A DNA stretch of 64,000 bases, from the NCBI GenBank assembly GCA_964430565.1, contig CAYSFD010000052.1, forward strand, positions 124,001 through 188,000, read 5' to 3'. The notes beneath the pieces are model-generated. The model saw only the letters and a list, made by a program, of their open reading frames with translations, was not told the DNA's origin and searched no databases. The position numbers were made by a program, and so were the translations under genes. Source of the DNA: VBDM01 sp964430565 (lineage in GTDB: Bacteria > Pseudomonadota > Gammaproteobacteria > Burkholderiales > SG8-39). Below are positions 8,307 to 16,360 of the stretch, in pieces. How positions within the stretch are numbered: the stretch's first letter is position 1; each line of letters starts with the position of its first letter.

Positions 8307-8921
8307 ATGGTCGGCAATCTCTTCATCGTATCGGCGCCCTCGGGCGCGGGTAAGTCGTCTCTGGTGAGGGCCGTGCTCGCCGAGGACAAGCGGTTGACGC
8401 TCTCGGTCTCTTTCACTACACGGCCGCCGCGCTCAGGCGAGGTCAACGGTCGCGATTATCATTTCGTCGATCGCGAGAATTTCGCTGCGATGCTCGAGCG
8501 CGGCGAGTTCCTGGAAACGGCGGAAGTCCACGGAAACAGCTATGGCACTTCGCAAAAGTGGATCAGCGAAGCGCACGCCAAGGGCCTGGACGTGATGCTC
8601 GAGATCGATTGGCAAGGCGCCCAGCAGATCCGCAGGGCGTTCCCGGACGCGGTGAGCGTCTTCATCCTGCCGCCGCCCCCGGTCCTGCAGGAGCTCGAAC
8701 GCCGCCTGCGAGGTCGCGGCCAGGACTCCGAAGAGGCGATCCAGCGGCGATTGCGCGCCGCGCGCGCGGAAATCGACCACGTCGCGGAGTTCGACTATGT
8801 TATTATTAACAAAGAGTTCGAAGAGGCCCGGCGAGATCTCGCCGCCCTGGCACGTGCAACTCGATTAACGCTCGCCCGCCAGAGTTCGCAACACCCGGAA
8901 ATCTTCAAACACCAGACTTAG
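8307..8921 (+). CDS. gmk: Guanylate kinase
   Basis: Guanylate kinase makes GDP from GMP and ATP. The 204 aa sequence starts MVGNLFIVSAPSGAGKSS (P-loop), continues with SFTTRPPRSGEVNGRDYHF and EIDWQGAQQIR, and ends with the lid RLRGRGQDSEEAIQRRL. The ATG at 8307 was preferred over upstream non-ATG starts because of the conserved N-terminus. It is followed by rpoZ after 43 bases, and with spoT this is the classic gmk-rpoZ-spoT arrangement. Confidence 0.96.
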   Translation: MVGNLFIVSAPSGAGKSSLVRAVLAEDKRLTLSVSFTTRPPRSGEVNGRDYHFVDRENFAAMLERGEFLETAEVHGNSYGTSQKWISEAHAKGLDVMLEIDWQGAQQIRRAFPDAVSVFILPPPPVLQELERRLRGRGQDSEEAIQRRLRAARAEIDHVAEFDYVIINKEFEEARRDLAALARATRLTLARQSSQHPEIFKHQT

Positions 8922-8964
8922 ATAACCGCTTCTTAGAACCGGGGCTAGACCCTACGAGGGCTGC

Positions 8965-9174
8965 ATGGCACGCATCACTGTCGAAGACTGTCTCAAAAGA
9001 ATTCCCAACCGCTTCCAATTGACGCTCGCGGCCACCTACCGCGCCCGTCAGCTCGCCCAGGGCGGCACGCCGCTCATCGAGATCACGCGCGACAAACCCA
9101 CCGTCGTCGCGTTGCGCGAGATCGCCCTAGGCAAAGTCGGTATCGAATACCTGAACCGCGTCCACACGGGGTAA
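8965..9174 (+). CDS. rpoZ: RNA polymerase omega subunit
   Basis: Omega (69 aa) helps assemble RNA polymerase around beta-prime and is part of a ppGpp-binding site in proteobacteria. The start MARITVEDCLKRIPNRFQL and the following RARQLAQG are the family hallmark. KPTVVALREIALGKVG is also conserved. It lies between gmk and spoT, with an insertion of REP-like repeats in the 246-base gap before spoT. Confidence 0.96.
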   Translation: MARITVEDCLKRIPNRFQLTLAATYRARQLAQGGTPLIEITRDKPTVVALREIALGKVGIEYLNRVHTG

Positions 9175-9193
9175 CCCGCGACCCAAGCCTTCT

Positions 9194-9381
9194 CCCCTCC
9201 TTGATAAGGAGGGGCGGCTGCGAAGCAGCCGGGGCGGTAAGGGCGGCGGAAATTCTCACCACCCCGCCCGCTGACGCGGGCACCCCTCCTCATTCGAGGA
9301 GGGGAGAACCATGTTGCTCTTCTGACCACCCCGCACCACCCCGCCCGCTGGCGCGGTCACCCCTCCTCATGCGAGGAGGGG
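9194..9381. repeat. REP-like repeat cluster, three copies, including a paired composite
   Basis: Copies lie at 9194-9238 (forward, hairpin GGCTGC-GAA-GCAGCC), 9258-9304 (reverse, CCCGC-type) and 9335-9381 (reverse). Two more tail fragments (ACCACCCCG) stand in front of the last copy. The first two copies are joined by a spacer containing GGAAATTCTCACC. That makes the whole 9194-9304 block the reverse complement of the composite modules at 16.2, 17.6 and 18.6 kb. The cluster separates rpoZ from spoT. Confidence 0.9.
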
Positions 9382-9420
9382 AGAAACCATCGCCTCCTTC
9401 ACAAGGGGGTAAAGTAAGGT

Positions 9421-11538
9421 ATGGCTGCGGTTCTCATCACCGATCTCAGGCAGCACCTCGGCTACCTCAAGCCCAGCGACATCAGTCGCATCGAAGAGGC
9501 GTATCAGTTCAGCAACACCGCGCACCAGGGGCAGTTCCGCAAGAGCGGCCACCCCTACATCTCGCATCCGATTGCGGTCGCAGAGATCGTCGCCGACTGG
9601 CAGCTCGATGCCCAGGCAGTGATGGCGGCGCTGCTGCACGACGTGATGGAGGACACCGAGGTCTCCAAGCAGCAAATCACCGAGCGCTTCGGCAAGCCCG
9701 TCGCGGAACTGGTGGACGGACTGTCCAAGCTCGATCGCATCGAGTTCCAGTCCCAGGTCGACGCCCAGGCCGAGAACTTCCGCAAGATGCTGCTCGCGAT
9801 GGCGCGCGATGTGCGCGTCATCCTCATCAAGCTCGCCGACCGGCTGCACAACATGAGGACGCTCGAAGCGCTCAACGCGGAGACGCGCCGGCGCGTCGCA
9901 CGCGAGACGATCGAGATCTACGCACCGATCGCCAACCGCCTGGGCCTGGACGGTCTTTACCGCGAGCTGCAGGAGCTGTCGTTTTCGCACCTCTATCCGC
10001 TGCGCTACAAGGTCCTGGAAAAAGCCGTCAAATCCGCCCGCGGCAACCGCCGCGCGGTGCTCGACAAGATCCTCAAGGCGCTCAAGGAGCGCTTGCCCGC
10101 AGCCGGGATCGAGGCCACCGTAAGCGGCCGCGAAAAACACATCTATTCGATCTACAACAAGATGCACGAAAAGCACCTTTCGTTCTCGCAGGTGCTCGAC
10201 ATCTACGGTTTTCGAGTCATCGTCAAGGACGAGCCTGCCTGCTACCTCGCGCTGGGCGTGCTGCACGGCCTGTACCAGCCCGTACCCGGAAAATTCAAGG
10301 ACTACATCGCCATTGCCAAGGTGAACGGCTATCAATCGCTGCACACGACCTTGATCGGCCCTTACGGCATGCCCGTCGAGGTCCAGATCCGCACTCAAGC
10401 GATGAACCACATCGCCGAGGCCGGCGTCGCCTCGCACTGGCTGTACAAGAGCTCGGATGCCGAAATCAGCGAAGTGCAGCAGCGCACGCACAAATGGCTG
10501 CAGTCCCTGCTCGACATCCCGCACGCCTCGGGCGACCCTGCTGAATTCCTCGAGCACATCAAGGTGGACCTGTTCCCCGACGAGGTCTATGTATTCACCC
10601 CGAAGGGCAAGATCATGGCGATGCCGCGCGGCGCAACCGCGGTGGATTTTGCCTATTCGGTCCACAGCGATATCGGCAACCGCTGCGTCGCAGCGAAACT
10701 CAATTACGAGCTCGTGCCGCTGCGCACCGAGCTCAAGAACGGCGACCGCGTCGAGGTGATCACCGCCGCACACGCCCATCCCAATGCGGCGTGGCTGTCT
10801 TACGTTAAAACCGCCAAGGCGCGCTCGCACATCAGGCACTTCCTGAAGACGATGCACTTCGACGAAGCCGCCGCGCTCGGCGAGCGCATGCTCAATCAGG
10901 CCGTGCGCTCGCTCGGCGCCAAGCCCGCCGAGGCGACGCAGGAGCGCTGGGAGAAACTGTTGCGCGAATTCGGCGCGAAATCGCGGCAGGAAATCGTCGC
11001 CGACATCGGCCTGGGGAAGCGGCTTGCCGCCATCGTCGCGCGGAAGCTGCTGTCGCTCACCGAGCAGCAAGGAGCCGAAGGAAGGCCGCCGGCCGGCCCT
11101 ATCGTCATTCGCGGCTCTGAGGGCATGGCGGTGCAATTCGCCAAGTGCTGCAACCCGATCCCCGGCGACCCCATCACCGGTTTCATCAAGAAAGGCCAGG
11201 GCCTGGTCGTGCACACGCACGACTGCCCGAGCGCGGCAAAGTCGCGCGGCGATCCCGAAAAATGGCTCGACGTCGAGTGGGCGCCCGAAGCCGACAAGAT
11301 GTTCGACGTCGCGATTCGCGTGACGGTCGCGAATCAACGCGGCGTGCTGGCGAAGGTCGCCGCGGCAATAGCCGAAGCCGGCGCCAACATCGACAACGTC
11401 AGCATGGACGAAGAGCGGGGCCTTTACACGACCATGCACTTCACCCTGCAAGTCTCCAACCGGATGCATCTCGCCAAAGTGCTGCGCGCGCTCAGGCACA
11501 TCCAGGACGTAGTGAGGATCGCGCGCGTGAGGGACTAA
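9421..11538 (+). CDS. spoT: Bifunctional (p)ppGpp synthetase/hydrolase SpoT
   Basis: This RelA/SpoT homolog of 705 aa controls the alarmone level. In order it has an HD hydrolase domain (HPIAVAEIV, LLHDVMEDT, KLADRLHNMRT), a synthetase domain (GREKHIYSIYNKM, YGFRVIVKD, NGYQSLHTT), a TGS domain (VFTPKGKIMAMPRGA, VDFAYSVHSDIGN), a zinc-finger region (KCCNPIPGD) and a C-terminal ACT domain (ANIDNVSMDE). The intact HD residues argue for a SpoT/Rel-type enzyme able to degrade ppGpp. The ATG at 9421 follows a weak AAGG and is preceded by REP repeats. Confidence 0.95.
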   Translation: MAAVLITDLRQHLGYLKPSDISRIEEAYQFSNTAHQGQFRKSGHPYISHPIAVAEIVADWQLDAQAVMAALLHDVMEDTEVSKQQITERFGKPVAELVDGLSKLDRIEFQSQVDAQAENFRKMLLAMARDVRVILIKLADRLHNMRTLEALNAETRRRVARETIEIYAPIANRLGLDGLYRELQELSFSHLYPLRYKVLEKAVKSARGNRRAVLDKILKALKERLPAAGIEATVSGREKHIYSIYNKMHEKHLSFSQVLDIYGFRVIVKDEPACYLALGVLHGLYQPVPGKFKDYIAIAKVNGYQSLHTTLIGPYGMPVEVQIRTQAMNHIAEAGVASHWLYKSSDAEISEVQQRTHKWLQSLLDIPHASGDPAEFLEHIKVDLFPDEVYVFTPKGKIMAMPRGATAVDFAYSVHSDIGNRCVAAKLNYELVPLRTELKNGDRVEVITAAHAHPNAAWLSYVKTAKARSHIRHFLKTMHFDEAAALGERMLNQAVRSLGAKPAEATQERWEKLLREFGAKSRQEIVADIGLGKRLAAIVARKLLSLTEQQGAEGRPPAGPIVIRGSEGMAVQFAKCCNPIPGDPITGFIKKGQGLVVHTHDCPSAAKSRGDPEKWLDVEWAPEADKMFDVAIRVTVANQRGVLAKVAAAIAEAGANIDNVSMDEERGLYTTMHFTLQVSNRMHLAKVLRALRHIQDVVRIARVRD

Positions 11539-11544
11539 GGAAGG

Positions 11545-11589
11545 ACCACCCCGGCTGCTTCGCAGCCACCCCTCCTTATCAAGGAGGGG
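11545..11589. repeat. REP-like repeat, single copy (reverse)
   Basis: Reads ACCACCCC, then GGCTGC-TTC-GCAGCC, then the CCCCTCCT/AGGAGGGG hairpin with TATC in the loop. It lies between the convergent spoT and VanZ-like genes. The VanZ-like stop codon (11579-11581) is inside the loop of the G-rich hairpin. Confidence 0.9.
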
Positions 11590-11974
11590 AAAAGAACGTG
11601 CGCTCGATCCAGGCAAACCCGTTCTTCAGCGGCGTCTGAGCGAGACCCCAGCCGAGCGCCGCGCCAATCGTGTTCGCAACCATGTCTGCGATATCGAAGG
11701 TGCGGTAGTCGGTCATTCCCTGCAGAAACTCCAGCGCCACGCCCAGTGCGGCGAACGCCACCGCGATGCCAAGCTGCCGGCCTGTGCCCGCGAAAATCAT
11801 TCCAAACCAGAGCGACAGGCTGCCGTACGCAAAAAGATGCGCGACCTTGTCGCTATCCTCGCGGAAATCCACCTCCACCGGGATGAGCGACAAAACGACG
11901 ACGCCTGCGATCATTCCCGATCCCAGAAGAAGCCAAATGCTGCGGTATCGAAGGGAAAACTGGGTCAATTGCAC
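11579..11974 (-). CDS. VanZ-like small membrane protein
   Basis: A 131 aa protein with three to four hydrophobic segments (roughly residues 13-30, 48-65, 69-86 and 107-120). The conserved polar pattern DKVAHLFAYGSLS...EFLQG...R.FDIADMVANTIGA is that of the VanZ-like family. VanZ itself gives low teicoplanin resistance; most chromosomal members have no known role. The last residues (FFSPP and the stop) are encoded by the REP-like repeat, so the original C-terminus has been replaced or trimmed. The neighbour downstream is convergent spoT. Confidence 0.78.
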   Translation of the reverse strand: MQLTQFSLRYRSIWLLLGSGMIAGVVVLSLIPVEVDFREDSDKVAHLFAYGSLSLWFGMIFAGTGRQLGIAVAFAALGVALEFLQGMTDYRTFDIADMVANTIGAALGWGLAQTPLKNGFAWIERTFFSPP

Positions 11975-12005
11975 GGAGGCCAGATGCTGCGGTGGGAAGA
12001 CAGGG

Positions 12006-12701
12006 TCAATTGCACGGAATCCAGTTGAGCGGATCGTCCCAGACTACCTCGCCGGGTGCGACTTGCGTCCCCGCCACGACGAGCGGGGTCGAGCCGAGCT
12101 TGGTGACCTTGACCGCGACTTGTCGCCTGCTTCGATTCACAGCCTGCGTTTCGCCCTCGATGCGTTCCTTCGACCCGAGGCTAGCTTCCGCGCATAGTTT
12201 TACGCCGGGCCTTGCCATCGCCGCCAGAGACTCAGTGGCGGCCCGGAACCTCGCGATCATCATCGGCGTGGCGCGTCCCGCCACCGCGTCGTTCTTCCAC
12301 GGGCCGGCGTAGGTGTCGCCGCTCGCCCAAACGTATACACCGTAGCCGCTGCGCATGTCGTTCGCGAATCGGCCCTCGTAGCGATCGCCGGCATACGCCG
12401 AGCGCGTCCCCCAGGTGTAGACACCCATTCCGTGCTTGGCGTCGTCATGGAAATCTCCCTGGTAGCGGTCGCCCCAGGACCAGGTCTTCACCCCTCGCCC
12501 GTGCTTGTTTCCCTGGTGAAACTCGCCGACATAGACAGCGTTCCCCTCGGCCCCGCCTTGACCCTGCGCTTTCCCGTCCTTGCAGCCTCCTGCATAGGCG
12601 CCCTGCAGCTCAGGGTCGGACACGAAGCACTTTGCAGGAACCTGTGCGTTGGCCGAAGACACGCAAAGGCCCAGCGCCAGGAAAACCCAACTCAACACCA
12701 C
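12006..12701 (-). CDS. Secreted MORN-repeat protein
   Basis: After a hydrophobic signal (VLSWVFLALGLCVSSANA, cleavage near AQ) the protein contains three or four MORN-type repeats (YVGEFHQGNKHGRGV, YQGDFHDDAKHGMGVYTWG, YEGRFANDMRSGYGVYVW) and a C-terminal domain without matches. MORN repeats often form rod-like lipid- or protein-binding surfaces. The start is uncertain: the frame runs open through two REP-like elements, and GTG codons at 12701 or 12698 lie in the element tail. An ATG nearby at about 12833 is in another frame. The native start has probably been displaced by repeat insertion. Confidence 0.65.
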   Translation of the reverse strand: MVLSWVFLALGLCVSSANAQVPAKCFVSDPELQGAYAGGCKDGKAQGQGGAEGNAVYVGEFHQGNKHGRGVKTWSWGDRYQGDFHDDAKHGMGVYTWGTRSAYAGDRYEGRFANDMRSGYGVYVWASGDTYAGPWKNDAVAGRATPMMIARFRAATESLAAMARPGVKLCAEASLGSKERIEGETQAVNRSRRQVAVKVTKLGSTPLVVAGTQVAPGEVVWDDPLNWIPCN

Positions 12702-12826
12702 CCCGGCTGCTTCGCAGCCACCCCTCCTTATCAAGGAGGGGAAAAAATTGGGTCCTCCCCTCAAAAAATATTGGGTCCTCCCCTCCTCGGATGAGGAGGG
12801 GTGCCAGCGCCAGCGGGCGGGGTGGT
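12697..12826. repeat. REP-like repeat pair with a short duplicated spacer
   Basis: A reverse copy (12697-12741) and a forward copy (12780-12826) flank a spacer in which AAATTGGGTCCTCCCCTC is nearly duplicated (about 12745-12785). The pair lies exactly between the yjbH-like stop and the MORN signal peptide, and its outer end supplies the only start codons for the MORN gene frame. Confidence 0.88.
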
Positions 12827-12837
12827 GAAATCCATAT

Positions 12838-14979
12838 TTACTTCCTCTCGCGCTCAAGTGAACGCTCCCGCATCGGACTGCCGAGATAGGGCAAGTTGTA
12901 ATCATCCTCGACATCGCCCAAGCGCGACAAGCCGTCGCTCTTGTGCATGTCGATCACCAGCGGCTTCTCGAGCATCCGGTACAGATCCGGCGAATTGACC
13001 ATCTGCCCGACGTCGCGGGTCCAGGGCGCGAGCGAAAAGCCCGTCGTGACGCGGGTGTCCTTGAGCAGAAAAACCTCGAACGGGATCGAGACAAAGACGC
13101 CCTTGTCGCGGTAGTTGCTCCCGTCAACACCGGTATCGACGGCATTGGTTACCGTATACCACGCGCCCAGCTCAATCCCGATGCGGAAGCGCCGACTGAT
13201 CTCGAAGCGCACCCCAAAGTCGCGAGCCAGGAACCGCCCGGCGCGCGTCGTGAATGTGGATTGATAGGGAAGCTTGTAGTGAAGCGCCGCAAGCGCGGTC
13301 ACCGTCCGGTAATCCTGGAATCCAAACCAGCCGTCGAAGTCGCGCTGCTTGACCGCATCGACGCTCACGTCGAACGCCCAGGGCGCGCCCCGCTCCACGT
13401 ACAGCCACTGAGCGCCCACTCCGCCGTACATCTGCTCGAGCCAGCCCCCGGTGAGCCTCGCGTAGGTCCGCTCGGAGGGCTGATAGACGCGGTTCAAGAA
13501 CAGGTGATCGAGTCTCAGCGGCGGGCCTTTCGCGTACTCCCCGAAATCGGAGCGCACGTGCGGAAGCGTGCTGTTGTTGACCCCCAGCGCCTCGGTGATG
13601 TTCTCGTACAGGATGAGGTTGACCCCCGAATTGAGGAAGAGGCGCTCGTAGAGCTCGCGGTCATAGGTTGTGAGCACCCCGAGGCTGTACTGAAACACTT
13701 CCGGTCCATTGATGTAGGCGCTCATGGTGGGCCTGATCTGAAACACATCCAGGCCGGCGCCCTGGCTCTTGTAGCTGACGAAATTGCCTTCGTCGCCGTA
13801 AAGGACCTTCGCCTGGGTCGGTTCCTCGAGCGCCGCCAGCAAGTCTGCCTTTTCCATTTCGGGATATGAAGACGGGTCGGCGTAGCGGATGGCGACCGAT
13901 TCGGCCAGCTCCTTCCGCATCAACAGACCGTTGAAGTAGCGGTTGAGCTTTCGCAAATCGGTAAACTCGTAAGTCGCCACCGGCAGGCCGTTGGTCGTGT
14001 AAGTCACACGGATCTCTGTGGTCTCGAGCGGCGCAAGCAGCAGCGCGGTTCTTGCCGCACGCCCGACCGCGCGGCTCATCTGCGAGATGCGGCTGTTGGT
14101 GAGCGTGAGATCGAGGCGCGCGTTCGGCTCCAGGCGGATGCGCACGTCCTTGAAATCCTGCCGGAAGAGCGCCTGGACCATGCGCTTTCTGTAGCTTGGG
14201 TCCTCCCCCCACTGCGCGAGCGTCGGCCGGGGGATCCGCTTCGCGTAGGGCTCGGGTTCGGCGTTTTTCGGGATCCACTCCTGGCGATCGAGCGGTATTG
14301 AGACAGTGGCGCTGGCTCCCGCGACACCGCGCTGATTCGAGACGGCCGCAGTCATCCACCCGAGGCGATACTCGATCGCGGCGGAGAGCCCGCGCGTTCG
14401 CCCGCTCACATTTGTTTCGCCGGCGAACGGAAAATTCCTGTAGTCGCTCGCGTCGTATTCGGAAACCAAGGACCAGTTCCCGAGCCACGCGGGCGAGTAG
14501 CGCACGCCCCCGAACGCCCCGTTGATCAGTTGGCTGCCGTAGCCCAGCGTGACTTGCGCGTCACCCAAGGTCTTGGTCGCGGCAGCGTAGCGCTTCGGGA
14601 AGAGACTGGTGCCGAAGGGATCCTGTGCGCCGACCGCGACAGACGGCCACCAGAGGTCCTCCGCCATGAGGCGGATTTTCAGACCGGCGTTCTTGTCCTT
14701 GTAGCTTCCGTAACCCGCGCCGAAACCGTTGGTGTCAACAGCGAACCCGGGAACGCCGGTAATGCGGGTAACAGCCAGATTGGTCTCGAGCCAGGGAAGC
14801 AACGTCGCATTCGCCGAAACATCGAAATACGGGCGCGCGTAGGCCATGCCGAAGCGCAAGGTTCCGTCCGGATTGAACCGGGCATCGGGCATGTTGATGA
14901 GCCCGGTCGGGTTGGCCTTTGCAAAGGAACACACGCCGCACGCGATCGTTCCCATCCACAACAGTAGAAGACGGCGCAT
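12838..14979 (-). CDS. YjbH-like outer membrane polysaccharide-associated protein
   Basis: A 713 aa secreted protein with a signal peptide (MRRLLLLWMGTIACGVCSFA). The N-terminus PTGLINMPDARFNPDGTLRFG followed by barrel-like alternating strands (DVSANATLLPWLETNLAVTRI, GYGSQLINGAFGGVRY) is the pattern of YjbH, an outer-membrane component of exopolysaccharide systems. The second half has further beta-rich segments. It diverges from the glycosyl-phosphate transferase gene at 15055 and belongs functionally with the Wza/Wzz genes at 19-23 kb. The specific polysaccharide is unknown. Confidence 0.75.
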   Translation of the reverse strand: MRRLLLLWMGTIACGVCSFAKANPTGLINMPDARFNPDGTLRFGMAYARPYFDVSANATLLPWLETNLAVTRITGVPGFAVDTNGFGAGYGSYKDKNAGLKIRLMAEDLWWPSVAVGAQDPFGTSLFPKRYAAATKTLGDAQVTLGYGSQLINGAFGGVRYSPAWLGNWSLVSEYDASDYRNFPFAGETNVSGRTRGLSAAIEYRLGWMTAAVSNQRGVAGASATVSIPLDRQEWIPKNAEPEPYAKRIPRPTLAQWGEDPSYRKRMVQALFRQDFKDVRIRLEPNARLDLTLTNSRISQMSRAVGRAARTALLLAPLETTEIRVTYTTNGLPVATYEFTDLRKLNRYFNGLLMRKELAESVAIRYADPSSYPEMEKADLLAALEEPTQAKVLYGDEGNFVSYKSQGAGLDVFQIRPTMSAYINGPEVFQYSLGVLTTYDRELYERLFLNSGVNLILYENITEALGVNNSTLPHVRSDFGEYAKGPPLRLDHLFLNRVYQPSERTYARLTGGWLEQMYGGVGAQWLYVERGAPWAFDVSVDAVKQRDFDGWFGFQDYRTVTALAALHYKLPYQSTFTTRAGRFLARDFGVRFEISRRFRIGIELGAWYTVTNAVDTGVDGSNYRDKGVFVSIPFEVFLLKDTRVTTGFSLAPWTRDVGQMVNSPDLYRMLEKPLVIDMHKSDGLSRLGDVEDDYNLPYLGSPMRERSLERERK

Positions 14980-15054
14980 AGTCCCTTGCTATCGATGGAA
15001 TCGACGCGGTCCCGATCCTACCCCACTCGCGTCCGGCTTGAGTATCATGCGCTG

Positions 15055-16173
15055 ATGGGGACCGGCCTTCTCATCTTGCTCCTGACCGGCTTCGCTTCCG
15101 CTTTCGCAGGCTTTCTCATCGTGCGTTACCAGGCCCTGCACTCGAGCTGGAGCATCGATCCAGTCGACACCGGCCCGCAGAAATTCCACGCCGCACCCAC
15201 CCCGCGCATCGGCGGCCTGAGCGCGATGGCGGGTCTTCTCGTGTCGGCGGCCATATTGCCGGCCATCGGGCAAGGCGCCGTCTTCGAGCAGTTCGGCTTG
15301 CTCGTCTTTGCCAGCCTGCCCGCGTTTCTCGGAGGAACCGTCGAGGACGTCACCAAAAACACCAGCGTTCCGGTGCGCCTGATGCTGACCATGGTCGCCG
15401 CCGGCCTGGGTGCGTGGCTGCTCGGGGCCGTGTTGCCGCGACTGGACCTGCCCGGCGTGGATACCTTGCTGCGCTGGGCGCCGTTCGCGATCGCCTTCAC
15501 CATCTTCGCGGTCGGCGGCGTCACGCACGCCATCAACATCATCGACGGTTACAACGGCCTTGCGGCCGGCCACGCGGCGATCGTGCTTGCGGGGATGGCC
15601 TATGTTTCCACTCAGGTAGGAGATAGTTTCCTGCTCACCTGCGCCCTGGCCATGATCGGCGCCTTGCTCGGGTTTCTCGCCTGGAACTACCCGAAGGGGA
15701 AGATTTTTCTCGGCGACGGCGGCGCCTATCTTCTCGGCTTCTGGGTAGCCGAGCTCTCCGTGCTGCTGGTCGTGCGCCACCCCGAAGTCTCGCCGTGGTT
15801 CCCGATGCTGCTGCTCGTCTATCCGATATTCGAAACCATTTTCTCAATGTTTCGCAGAAAAGTGATGCGCGGCGTCTCCGCCGGACAACCCGATCGCCTG
15901 CACCTGCATCAAGCGATCTACCTGCGCCTGACACGAGACCGCGCGGACGTTTCCGATCCCGATCCGGCGTCGATCGTGTCCGATCCGGCGTCGCTCATTC
16001 GAGCCAACAACAAGGTGGCGCCGTTCGGCTGGGCCATGACCCTGTGCTGCGCCCTGCCGGCCATCGCGTTCTGGAGAGAGACGCGGTGGCTCATGGCGGC
16101 GTCGCTCCTTTTTTGCGTCGCCTACCTGTCAATCTACGGCTGGCTGTTTTCTTCAAACCGCCGCAAGGCCTAA
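15055..16173 (+). CDS. WecA/MraY-type undecaprenyl-phosphate sugar-1-phosphate transferase
   Basis: A polytopic membrane enzyme (372 aa, about ten hydrophobic segments) of glycosyltransferase family 4. It would load the first sugar phosphate onto undecaprenyl phosphate for polysaccharide assembly. Family motifs are TPRIGGLS, the metal-binding loop HAINIIDGYNGLAAG, FLGDGGAYLLGF and PDRLHLHQ. The start MGTGLLILLL at 15055 was chosen because a longer frame back to 14986 adds non-hydrophobic residues that overlap the yjbH promoter region. A short in-frame duplication (SDPDPASIV/SDPASLI) lies in a cytoplasmic loop. Confidence 0.88.
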   Translation: MGTGLLILLLTGFASAFAGFLIVRYQALHSSWSIDPVDTGPQKFHAAPTPRIGGLSAMAGLLVSAAILPAIGQGAVFEQFGLLVFASLPAFLGGTVEDVTKNTSVPVRLMLTMVAAGLGAWLLGAVLPRLDLPGVDTLLRWAPFAIAFTIFAVGGVTHAINIIDGYNGLAAGHAAIVLAGMAYVSTQVGDSFLLTCALAMIGALLGFLAWNYPKGKIFLGDGGAYLLGFWVAELSVLLVVRHPEVSPWFPMLLLVYPIFETIFSMFRRKVMRGVSAGQPDRLHLHQAIYLRLTRDRADVSDPDPASIVSDPASLIRANNKVAPFGWAMTLCCALPAIAFWRETRWLMAASLLFCVAYLSIYGWLFSSNRRKA

Positions 16174-16203
16174 CGGTGGTGAGAGAACACAGTCGGCCAA
16201 TTT

Positions 16204-16317
16204 CCCCTCCTCGAATGAGGAGGGGCGCCCGCGCCAGCGGGCGGGGTGGTGAGAATTTCCGCAGCCACCCCTACCACCCCGGCTGCTTCGCAGCCACCCC
16301 TCCTTATCAAGGAGGGG
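16204..16317. repeat. Composite REP-like module (paired, inverted)
   Basis: A forward copy (16204-16250, second hairpin GCCCGC/GCGGGC) and a reverse copy (16273-16317, GGCTGC-type) are joined by GAGAATTTCCG and a partial tail. The module is preceded by CAGTCGGCCAATTT, which also precedes the modules at 17.6 and 18.6 kb, so the mobile unit may be about 125 bp. It sits between the WecA-like and DUF4143 ATPase genes. Confidence 0.9.
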
Positions 16318-16360
16318 AAGGAGGGGGCCTGTATAGACCGCCGGCATTTTTACCGTCATA

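Noticed and set aside
9194..9381. Possible CRISPR array
   Set aside because: The repeats are palindromic, differ in orientation and have no regular unique spacers; no cas genes are present.
9367..11616. A 749-codon open frame antisense to spoT
   Set aside because: Its product is His/Arg/Asp-rich and unlike any family, as expected from the antisense of GC-rich coding DNA; spoT itself is unmistakable.
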